Of a DNA stretch of 40,142 bases, positions 33,341 to 40,142 are shown in pieces. Position 1 is the stretch's first letter, and every line of letters starts with the position of its first letter. The translations under genes and the position numbers were made by a program. A model generated the notes under the pieces. It was not told the DNA's origin and made no database searches. It saw nothing but the letters and a program-made list of their open reading frames with translations. Source of the DNA: Pseudomonas sp. 2FG (lineage in GTDB: Bacteria > Pseudomonadota > Gammaproteobacteria > Pseudomonadales > Pseudomonadaceae); NCBI RefSeq assembly GCF_005502935.1, contig NZ_SCMP01000025.1:1-40142 (forward strand). The letters are read 5' to 3'.

Positions 33341-36153
33341 GCCAGGAACGCTACGGCATCCGCCGCTTCGCCCTGCTGAATACCGCGGGTTACAGCCTCG
33401 GGCTGTTCCCGCTGGAGCAGCCGCTGTCGGTGTATGGCGCCAACAACCTGGGCAAGAGCGCCTCGATCAACGCCCTGCAATTCCCGATTCTGGCGCGCAT
33501 GTCGGACATGAGCTTCGGCAAATACAGCCTGGAGCAGTCGCGCAAGTTCTACTTCGCCAGCGACACCAGTTACATCCTGGTGGAAGTCGCCCTGCCCCAC
33601 GGCCCGCATGTGATAGGCGTCGCCGGGCGCGGCCCGGGTGGCGGCTTCGGTCACCAGTTCTTCGCCTATGCCGGCGAACTGCAGCTGAGCCACTACCAGA
33701 AAAACGGCACCTGCCTGCGCCAACGCGAGCTGTTCGCCAACCTCGAACGGGAACACATCAAGGCCTACGAGCTGAAACCGGAAGAGCTGCGGCGCCTGCT
33801 GGTCGGCGGGCATACCTCGATTCCGCTGGATTTGACTCTGATCCCGCTGCGCTCCACCAGCGAGCAGAGCCTGAAGACCTTCCGCGCGCTGTTCATCAAC
33901 CTGCTGCACATGCGCGAGATCACCGCGGCCAAACTCAAGCAGCTGTTCCTCGATGCCTTCGAGCACAGCCTGCGTTCCGCTAGCGTCGATTACATCGCCG
34001 CCTGCGAAGAAGCCTTCCGCGATGTGCGGCGCATGGAGCAGGACTACCAGGCCCTGGTCGCCGCCGGGCCGCTGGTCGAGGCCCTGGCCGCCGGCGTGGC
34101 CCAGCGCGAACGGCTGCGCGGCAAGCTGCAGCGCATCTCGCCGCTGCTCGATGCCTTGCTCGGCACCTGGCAGGACTACGCCGGCGCCCGCCGCGAAGAG
34201 CTGCTGATCCAGGCCGAACACTACCGCGCCGAACAGGATGGCCTGCAGCACGAACAACGGGGCGGCACCCAGGAGCTGATGCGTCTGGAACGCGAAATCA
34301 GCGAGATCCAGCGCTGGCTTGGCGAGCTGTCGGTGCTGAACAACCGCTTCGCCCTGGTGGAAAATCCGCAGGTGCTGGAACAGCAACTGCTGGCCGCCAA
34401 GGACGCCCACGACGAGTTGGCGGGCGCCCTGGCGCAATCCCGGCAGTTCTCCGCCGAGGACCTCGATGAGCGCCTGCGTGAGCTGGGAAAACGTCTGAAG
34501 TCGGTGAAGCAGCAGCTCGAGCACGCCGACAACAACAGCTACGCCCGCCTGCGTGAAGAGTTCACCCAGCAGGATCTGGAACGCCTGATGCGTCTGTTCA
34601 ACGGCGCGCTGTTCAGCCTGCCGCTCGGCGAACACGGGATTGCCCTGGACGACAATGGCACCTGGGTGAAATCCCTCGAAGCGCTGCTGGATGGCTTCAA
34701 GGCTGAGCGCTTCGAAGTGCCCGGGCTGTCCATCGACCTCTCGCACATCGAGCCGCCCGCCTTGCAAGCCTTGGCCGACCGGGCTGCGCTGCGCGAGCAG
34801 AAGGAGCGCCTGGAAAAAGAGCTGAAGCAACTGCAGGCCCAACAAGCCGTCGCCGCCGACCGAGCCGCCAGCAAGGCCCAGGCCGAGACCCTGTATCGGC
34901 AGGTGTTGGACGCGCAGAAGGCCCTGGAAGACTTCCGCCGCAGCCAGACCCTGGCGGTCGAGGAACCGGAGAAGCTCGAACAGCTGGCCCAACTGGAAGC
35001 CGCCCAGGACGAACTCAAGCGCTCCAGTGACGCCTTCAGCGAACGCGTCCAGCAGATTTCCGCCAAGCTGCAACTGATCGGCCGGCAACTGGCCGACCTC
35101 GAAGCCAAGGAGCGGACCCTGGAAGACGCCCTGCGCCGCCGCCAGCTGCTACCGGCCAACCTGCCCTTCGGCACGCCATTCATGGACCCGGTGGATGACT
35201 CGCTGGATAACCTGCTGCCGCTACTCAACGACTATCAGGATGCCTGGCAAGGCCTGCAGCGCATCGACGGCCAGATCGACGCGCTGTACGCGCAGATCCG
35301 CCTCAAGGGCGTGGCCAAGTTCGATAACGAAGAGGATGTCGAACGCCGCCTGCAGCTGCTGATCAACGCCTACGCGCACCGCCAGGACGAAGCGCTGACC
35401 CTTGGCAAGGCGCGCCGCGCGGCGGTGACCGACATCGCCCGCACCCTGCGCAACATCCGCAGCGACTACGACAACCTGGAACACCAGTTGGCGCTGTTCA
35501 ACCGTGAGATCAACCGCCGCCAGGTCTCCAACCTGGAAAGCTTTCGCATCACTCTCGCACCAAACAAGGACGCCCTCAGGCACATCGACCAGATCATCCA
35601 CAGCGCCGGCCAGTACGAGGAAGGCGAGACGCTGTCGGTGTTCGACCTCAATCAGTCGGCCGATCAGGATGTGAAAAACGAGGAAGCCAAGGAATACCTC
35701 GCCCGGCTAGTGGCGGCCAACCACAACCAGTTGGGCTTGAAGGAGCTGTTCGAGCTGGCCTTCGAGATCACCAAGGTCGGCGGCCAGCCGGTGGTGCACA
35801 CCGATATCGACGGGGCCGCCTCCAACGGCACGACCATGACCATCAAGGCGCTGACCAACATGTACCTGTTGCTGCACCTGATGGACCGCGAGCAGGCCGG
35901 GCGGATTCGCCTGCCTTATTACCTCGACGAAGCCGCGGATATCGATGAGCGCAACCAGCAGGCACTGATCGAAACTAGCCTGCAACTGGGCTTCGTGCCG
36001 ATCCTCGCCAGCGTCAAACCGCAGGTTTGCGCCCATGTGGCGATTGACCTGGAAGGCGGCAGCGGGCCGAACGGCATCTATATCGATGAGGCCGACTGGA
36101 AATATATCCGCCGCCATGAGACGAAGCACGAGCGGGTCGCCGAACCGGCCTAA
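33337..36153 (+). CDS. mksB: SMC-like condensin ATPase MksB
   Basis: 938 residues. The Walker A motif GANNLGKS is at 34-41. Long coiled coils rich in Glu, Gln, Leu and Arg fill about 230-710. The C-terminal head has the signature-like SNGTTMTIKALTNMY and Walker B LPYYLDEAADID. The length is typical of MksB and shorter than MukB (about 1,480), through shorter coiled coils. ATP-driven DNA loop extrusion is the family activity. No MksG/JetD gene follows: the next feature is a terminator and then genes on the other strand. This is therefore the chromosomal three-gene form rather than a plasmid-defence Wadjet set. Confidence 0.92.
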   Translation: MSQERYGIRRFALLNTAGYSLGLFPLEQPLSVYGANNLGKSASINALQFPILARMSDMSFGKYSLEQSRKFYFASDTSYILVEVALPHGPHVIGVAGRGPGGGFGHQFFAYAGELQLSHYQKNGTCLRQRELFANLEREHIKAYELKPEELRRLLVGGHTSIPLDLTLIPLRSTSEQSLKTFRALFINLLHMREITAAKLKQLFLDAFEHSLRSASVDYIAACEEAFRDVRRMEQDYQALVAAGPLVEALAAGVAQRERLRGKLQRISPLLDALLGTWQDYAGARREELLIQAEHYRAEQDGLQHEQRGGTQELMRLEREISEIQRWLGELSVLNNRFALVENPQVLEQQLLAAKDAHDELAGALAQSRQFSAEDLDERLRELGKRLKSVKQQLEHADNNSYARLREEFTQQDLERLMRLFNGALFSLPLGEHGIALDDNGTWVKSLEALLDGFKAERFEVPGLSIDLSHIEPPALQALADRAALREQKERLEKELKQLQAQQAVAADRAASKAQAETLYRQVLDAQKALEDFRRSQTLAVEEPEKLEQLAQLEAAQDELKRSSDAFSERVQQISAKLQLIGRQLADLEAKERTLEDALRRRQLLPANLPFGTPFMDPVDDSLDNLLPLLNDYQDAWQGLQRIDGQIDALYAQIRLKGVAKFDNEEDVERRLQLLINAYAHRQDEALTLGKARRAAVTDIARTLRNIRSDYDNLEHQLALFNREINRRQVSNLESFRITLAPNKDALRHIDQIIHSAGQYEEGETLSVFDLNQSADQDVKNEEAKEYLARLVAANHNQLGLKELFELAFEITKVGGQPVVHTDIDGAASNGTTMTIKALTNMYLLLHLMDREQAGRIRLPYYLDEAADIDERNQQALIETSLQLGFVPILASVKPQVCAHVAIDLEGGSGPNGIYIDEADWKYIRRHETKHERVAEPA

Positions 36154-36222
36154 GCCCAGGACGCCACAGAAACTCTCGACCACAAACCGCACAACGATCT
36201 AAAGCAACCGCACTAGCTGCAA

Positions 36223-36258
36223 AAACGCCAAGGCCCGCATCTGCGGCCCTTGGCGTTT
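36223..36258. terminator. Bidirectional terminator between mksB and pqiB
   Basis: AAACGCCAAGGCCCGCA pairs with TGCGGCCCTTGGCGTTT over 16 of 17 positions between two convergent operons. It is flanked by five A residues on the left and three T on the right, so it can serve both directions, better leftward. Confidence 0.8.
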
Positions 36259-36279
36259 CAGGGGGGCTAGCGCTTGGGC

Positions 36280-38586
36280 TTACTTGCCCAGCGCTATCTT
36301 CGGTGCCCACTTCAACCACTCTTCATTCGCCTCGTCAAACAGCGCGAAGGTTTGCTCCGGCTTCGCTGGGCTGCCCATCTGCTCACCCTCTGGGGTGGCG
36401 AAGGCGATCCCACCCTCGATCAGCGTCTCAACCGACTCGGTGCGCACCTTCACGCCCTTGAACAGCCCCCAGTCCACCCCGAAGCCACTGGCATTCCAGA
36501 AGCGGCTGCCGGTGCGCACCAACATGGCGTAGCGCGGTTCGATGAGGATGTGGATCAACACCCGATCCGCCGTCGCGCCAAGTTCGAAGCCGGTCACCTT
36601 GCCGACCGCAACCTCACGGTAGGTCACCGGCACACCCGGCTTGATCGAACCACGGCGGGGCGCGCTGAGGACCAGGCTCAGACCGCTTTCACGCGCCGAG
36701 ACTGTCGGCGGCTGCTCCAGAGCGATAAAGCGGGTTTGCAGCGCACCGGCCTTGGTGGCCGGCTGCACCTGCAAGTATTGGCCGCTGACCAGGGTCTCCA
36801 GATTCGCCGTGCGCACCAGGCCGAGCACCGGTTTGACCACCCAGAACTGCGTGCCTGCACGCGCCACCCGCTCGGCGCTATCGGTGATGCGCGCATTCAG
36901 CAACACCGCCTGCAGGTCATCGGTCAGTTCGATGGTTTCCACCTTGCCGATATCCAGGCCCTTGTAACGGATCGGCGTGCCCGGACGCAGGCCGTCGCCG
37001 CTGTCGACGCGAATCTGCACGCTAACACCCTGCTGCAGCGCGCTCTCGCGATCAGAGTGGAGGCTGAAGCGGTGCACCCGTTTAGTGGCTGCGGCCTTGG
37101 GATCCGGGGTCTCGAAGGTAATGCCGCCGGCCAGCAAGCTCTGCAGCGACTCGCTTTTCACCGTGATGCCGGACAGCCCGCCCGTCAAGGTGATGCCGCT
37201 GGCATTCCAGAAGCGCGTCGAGCTGTTCACCAGGTTGGCGTACTCCGGTTCGATGTGCACACCCAAGGCCACTTGCTTGCGATCACGGGAGAGCTGGTAG
37301 CTCTGCACCGAGCCGACCTTGATCTGCTTATAGAGGATCGGGCTGCCGACCTCCAACGAGCCGAGGGCATCGCTGAACAACACCAGGTGCAGCCCCGCTG
37401 CGCTCAGATCCAGCGGCGGCGCCTTGGCCCGCGCGGTGAACTCCCGCGCCGGTGCTGCGCCCTTCTCGCCGGGGCTCACGGCGATGTAGTTGCCTTTGAC
37501 CAAGGCTTCCAACCCGGTGATCCCGGCCAGCGAGATCGAGGGTTTGACCAGCCAGAACTCGGTGCCCTCCACCAGATAGTCCTCGGTGCGCGGATCGAGC
37601 GCCAGCTCCGCCGAGGCACTGGCCAAATCCGCATTGACCGCAAGGGTCTTCAGGGTGCCTACCTGGGTGCCCTTGTACATCACCGGTGTGCGGCCCGGCT
37701 GCATGCCCTCGAAATCGGTCAACTTGACCTGCACCTTGATGCCCACTTGCGCGGCATCGAAATCTTCGTAAAGACGAAACGGCAGGCTCGAATCGGTCGG
37801 CGGGCTGTCCTTGCGGTGCTCCGGCGTAGCGAAGGCGATCCCCCCGGCAACGACACTGGCCAGCGACTCACTGCGCAGCTTGAAGCCGGACAGATCCGCG
37901 TTGACGGTAATCCCGCTGGCGTTCCAGAAGCGCGTGTGTTTGCGCACCAGTGGCGCATACAGCGGTTCGATAAACACCTTGATCTCGACGGTGCTCTGAT
38001 CCGCTGCGAGCAGATAGCTCTTCACCCGACCCACCTGGATCTGCTTGTAGAACACCGGGCTGTCGCGATTCAGCGAACCCAGTCGATCGGCCTTCAGGGT
38101 CAGATGCAAGCCGGGCAGACTATCGGAGAGCGGCGGCGCTTCTGTGAGTGCCGTGTACTTGCGAGTCGGCTCGCCATCGCCCGGGCTGGCGGCGATATAG
38201 TTGCCGGACACCAGGGTTTCCAAACCGGTAACCCCGGCCAGGGTCACGCTCGGTTTGACCAGCCAGAAGCGCGTGCCGCTGCGCAGGTACTGCCCGACGT
38301 CCTTGTCCATCTCGACCGTGGCGATCACCCCGCGCTGCTCACCGCTGTCATCCAGGGCCAGGGTCTTGACCTTGCCGACCGGCATGCCTTTGAGGATCAC
38401 CTCGGTCTTGCCGGCCTGAATGCCGTCACCGGTGGCGAAAATGATTTGAATGTCGACCCCGGCCTGGTCATAGGCGCGCCATGCCAGCCAGCCACCAATC
38501 AGCAAGGCAATCAATGGCAAGACCCAGATGGCCGACCAGTTGGAGGCTGGACGGGTTTTCGCCGTGGGCAGATCACTCATAGTCAT
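36280..38586 (-). CDS. pqiB: PqiB/LetB-family MCE protein with six MCE domains
   Basis: 768 residues. One N-terminal membrane helix (SAIWVLPLIALLIGGWLAW) anchors it in the inner membrane. Six MCE repeats follow, alternating between two kinds: three contain FWLVKPS.(T/S)LAG-type segments (the third FWVVKPVLGL), and three contain FWNASG followed by an E(S)L/V…GGI.F.TP block. E. coli PqiB has three MCE domains and LetB (YebT) seven, so six is intermediate. Such proteins form tubes that carry lipids across the periplasm. The start at 38586 overlaps the PqiA gene stop; an ATG at 38580 (MSDLPTAK) is an alternative. No PqiC lipoprotein gene follows. Confidence 0.88.
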   Translation of the reverse strand: MTMSDLPTAKTRPASNWSAIWVLPLIALLIGGWLAWRAYDQAGVDIQIIFATGDGIQAGKTEVILKGMPVGKVKTLALDDSGEQRGVIATVEMDKDVGQYLRSGTRFWLVKPSVTLAGVTGLETLVSGNYIAASPGDGEPTRKYTALTEAPPLSDSLPGLHLTLKADRLGSLNRDSPVFYKQIQVGRVKSYLLAADQSTVEIKVFIEPLYAPLVRKHTRFWNASGITVNADLSGFKLRSESLASVVAGGIAFATPEHRKDSPPTDSSLPFRLYEDFDAAQVGIKVQVKLTDFEGMQPGRTPVMYKGTQVGTLKTLAVNADLASASAELALDPRTEDYLVEGTEFWLVKPSISLAGITGLEALVKGNYIAVSPGEKGAAPAREFTARAKAPPLDLSAAGLHLVLFSDALGSLEVGSPILYKQIKVGSVQSYQLSRDRKQVALGVHIEPEYANLVNSSTRFWNASGITLTGGLSGITVKSESLQSLLAGGITFETPDPKAAATKRVHRFSLHSDRESALQQGVSVQIRVDSGDGLRPGTPIRYKGLDIGKVETIELTDDLQAVLLNARITDSAERVARAGTQFWVVKPVLGLVRTANLETLVSGQYLQVQPATKAGALQTRFIALEQPPTVSARESGLSLVLSAPRRGSIKPGVPVTYREVAVGKVTGFELGATADRVLIHILIEPRYAMLVRTGSRFWNASGFGVDWGLFKGVKVRTESVETLIEGGIAFATPEGEQMGSPAKPEQTFALFDEANEEWLKWAPKIALGK

Positions 38587-39202
38587 CGTCCGATTCCGTG
38601 TTATCCCAGATCAAGCGGGGGTCAAACGTGAGGGCGGCCAGCATGGTCAGCACCACCACACTGGCAAAAGCCACAGCACCATGACCAGGCTCAATGGTGG
38701 CCAGGTTTCCGAAATTCACCAACGCCACCAAGATCGCGATGACAAAGACATCCAGCATCGACCAGCGGCCAATCCATTCGATAAAGCGGAACATGAGCAT
38801 GCGCTGGCGCGGTGACATCGGCAGATGCCGTTGCACCGAATAGAGCAGCAAGGTGATGCCCACCAGCTTGAAGGTCGGCACCAGAATGCTCGCAACGAAG
38901 ACCACCGCCGCGATGGGCCACATACCGAGCTGCACCAGGGTGATCACCCCAGACATGATAGTGTCCGGCTCGCCCTTGCCCAATGAGCTCACAGTCATGA
39001 TCGGCAACAGATTGGCCGGGATATACAGAATCGCGGCAGTGACCAGTAGCGCCCAGGTCCGTACCAGGCTGTTTGGCCGACGCCCATGCACCAAGCCACC
39101 ACAGCGGGTACAGAACTGCTTGGCGCAACCCGGCTCTTGCCTATTTAGCTGATGGCATTCCGGGCAAATCAAGATGCCTGCATCAATGGCCCGCATGGGC
39201 AT
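38573..39202 (-). CDS. pqiA: PqiA-family membrane protein, second half-length copy
   Basis: 209 residues. An N-terminal zinc-ribbon (CPECHQ … CTRCGG) is followed by four hydrophobic helices, including WALLVTAAILYIPANLLPIM, the PqiA hallmark. E. coli PqiA and LetA are about 420 residues and contain two such halves; here each half is its own gene. This is probably the inner-membrane partner that loads lipid into or takes lipid from the MCE tube. It overlaps both neighbours. An ATG at 39196 is an alternative start. Confidence 0.88.
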   Translation of the reverse strand: MPMRAIDAGILICPECHQLNRQEPGCAKQFCTRCGGLVHGRRPNSLVRTWALLVTAAILYIPANLLPIMTVSSLGKGEPDTIMSGVITLVQLGMWPIAAVVFVASILVPTFKLVGITLLLYSVQRHLPMSPRQRMLMFRFIEWIGRWSMLDVFVIAILVALVNFGNLATIEPGHGAVAFASVVVLTMLAALTFDPRLIWDNTESDDDYE

Positions 39203-39842
39203 CCTCTCCCGACAAAGCTTCCCAGATCTGGTGTGGCGACATGGTCACCTCCAACCAGACCTGCAGCAAAAGCAAGCCAATAAAACACGCCAAGCCGAAT
39301 CCCAGACTGAGATCCGCCAGGTCGATCAGTTTGACGATCGACACCAGGACTCCCATCAGATACACCTCGAGCATCCCCCACTCCCGCAGATGGTGGTAGA
39401 TGCGGTAGAGCAACAAGCCATAACCACGTCCGATATCCCAGCGGATACTGAGTAGCACGGCAAGCTGACACAGCAGTTTTAACAGCGGAATCCCCATGCT
39501 GCAGAGAAACACCACCACCGCGATGCCCTGCATGCCGGTGCCATACAGGCCCAGCACACCACTCCAGACCGTGTCCTGAGAGCTCTGCCCCAACAGATTG
39601 AGTTGCATGATCGGCAGGAAATTCGCCGGGATATAGAGCAGCAAAGCCGCGATGACCAGAGCCAGGCTGCGCCGCACCACCTGATGGCGATGCCTGTAGA
39701 GCTCGTACCCGCAGCGCGGGCATTCGGCGCTTTCGCCACTCTGCAACTGCGGCTTGAGCATCAGCAGGTCGCATTCGTGGCAGGCCACCAGCGCTTCCAG
39801 GGGCAATTCAGGCAATCCACGGGAATCGGCCGGGGCAGGCAT
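39183..39842 (-). CDS. pqiA: PqiA-family membrane protein, first half-length copy
   Basis: 219 residues. The zinc-ribbon cysteines (ACHECDLL … CPRCGYEL) precede four membrane helices with LVIAALLLYIPANFLPIMQ. It corresponds to the N-terminal half of full-length PqiA. Its stop overlaps the start of the second half, so the two may assemble as a heterodimer in place of the fused protein. It is the first gene of the leftward PqiA-PqiA-PqiB operon. A TAAAAT about 29 bp upstream on the minus strand is a possible -10 with a poorly spaced TAGACA. Confidence 0.88.
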   Translation of the reverse strand: MPAPADSRGLPELPLEALVACHECDLLMLKPQLQSGESAECPRCGYELYRHRHQVVRRSLALVIAALLLYIPANFLPIMQLNLLGQSSQDTVWSGVLGLYGTGMQGIAVVVFLCSMGIPLLKLLCQLAVLLSIRWDIGRGYGLLLYRIYHHLREWGMLEVYLMGVLVSIVKLIDLADLSLGFGLACFIGLLLLQVWLEVTMSPHQIWEALSGEDAHAGH

Positions 39843-39988
39843 AAACGAGGGCTCTGGGCGGTTTGCGCTTATTTTAGACGAGCGAGCTGTGAATCTGTCT
39901 ATTTGTCGTTCTTAGCGGGTCTTCGAAGTTCCAGGCCAGCACCTCGCCCGCTCCGGGCAGGGCCTGACCTCTACTTCTGACAAGCATT

Positions 39989-40010
39989 AAAAATGGGGGG
40001 ATTACCCCTC
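39989..40010 (-). terminator. Second terminator downstream of the rRNA operon
   Basis: On the minus strand GGGGTAATCCCC is followed by CCATTTTT. This short GC stem with a TAAT loop and a T-run probably backs up the terminator nearer the 5S gene. Confidence 0.75.
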
Positions 40011-40047
40011 CGCCAAACCCCTGCCCTGTTTTTTTGCGCGCAAAGAC

Positions 40048-40081
40048 AAACCCCCCACCCGCTTGCGCGAATGAGGGGTTT
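40048..40081 (-). terminator. Primary terminator of the rRNA operon
   Basis: On the minus strand AAACCCCTCATTCGC and GCGGGTGGGGGGTTT form a 15-bp stem using three G·U pairs around a GCAA loop, 9 bp after the 5S end, followed by a T-containing stretch. Confidence 0.88.
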
Positions 40082-40090
40082 GGAATTTAA

Positions 40091-40142
40091 GCTTGACGAT
40101 GACCTACTCTCACATGGGGAGACCCCACACTACCATCGGCGA
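40091..40142 (-). rRNA. rrf: 5S ribosomal RNA, 3' end only
   Basis: Read on the minus strand the last 52 bases contain GATGGTAGTGTGGGG and CCATGTGAGAGTAGGTCATC and end CGTCAAGC. This is the conserved 3' part of gammaproteobacterial 5S rRNA. The rest of the gene and presumably 23S and 16S lie beyond the right edge. Confidence 0.95.

Noticed and set aside
33268..35088. 606-codon minus-strand open frame opposite mksB
   Set aside because: A shadow of the coiled-coil codons (Gln/Leu/Gly-rich). The sense frame has Walker motifs and overlaps mksE.
36274..38631. 785-codon plus-strand open frame opposite pqiB
   Set aside because: Internal repetition simply reflects the MCE repeats on the other strand. 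No ribosome site or known domain.
1..40142. CRISPR arrays, prophage structural genes, toxin-antitoxin or restriction genes
   Set aside because: No regularly spaced direct repeats and no recognisable genes of these classes were found on either strand.

Overview
The window looks like the chromosome of a Pseudomonas species. It is GC-rich, and its right half carries core genes in an order I recall from P. aeruginosa around PA4676-PA4690: carbonic anhydrase, rimI, the pseudomonad psi replicase subunit, DUF6160 exoproteins, mksFEB, PqiA/PqiB and an rRNA operon. leuA is an addition relative to that recalled order. The species cannot be fixed from the sequence alone.

Left region (about 1-18470) is accessory and catabolic. 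A 5'-truncated TetR gene and an IS remnant lie at the edge. Then come two divergent gene sets facing a 403-bp control region (9754-10156). The leftward set is an OYE-type flavin reductase, a 999-aa molybdopterin enzyme of the pyrogallol transhydroxylase family with an SCP2-like N-terminal domain, its iron-sulfur partner, a two-domain extradiol dioxygenase, an FAH-family hydrolase, and an MDR dehydrogenase broken by an in-frame stop. A DUF5064 gene follows behind a hairpin. The rightward set is a TetR repressor, a second dioxygenase, a second FAH hydrolase with a twin-arginine leader, an acyl-CoA/aryl-CoA ligase, a DUF1302 outer-membrane protein and a DUF1329 exported protein, ending at a clear terminator. 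Two copies of an ACACGCGTGT-centred operator sit in the -35/-10 spacers of two predicted divergent promoters, so one TetR protein probably controls both arms. I read this as one uncharacterised uptake, activation and ring-cleavage system for an unknown aromatic or polycyclic hydrophobic substrate.

Boundary region (18470-20100) holds two weak small ORFs of atypical base use, an elongator tRNA-Met with its own promoter and terminator, and a small single-pass membrane protein.

Right region (20100-40142) is housekeeping. It holds beta-carbonic anhydrase and an exported metallophosphatase/5'-nucleotidase, an overlapping leuA-holD-rimI operon, four consecutive exported DUF6160-type proteins, the MksFEB condensin without the MksG/JetD nuclease, a PqiA-PqiA-PqiB lipid-transport operon with PqiA split in two, and the 3' end of a 5S rRNA with tandem terminators on the minus strand.
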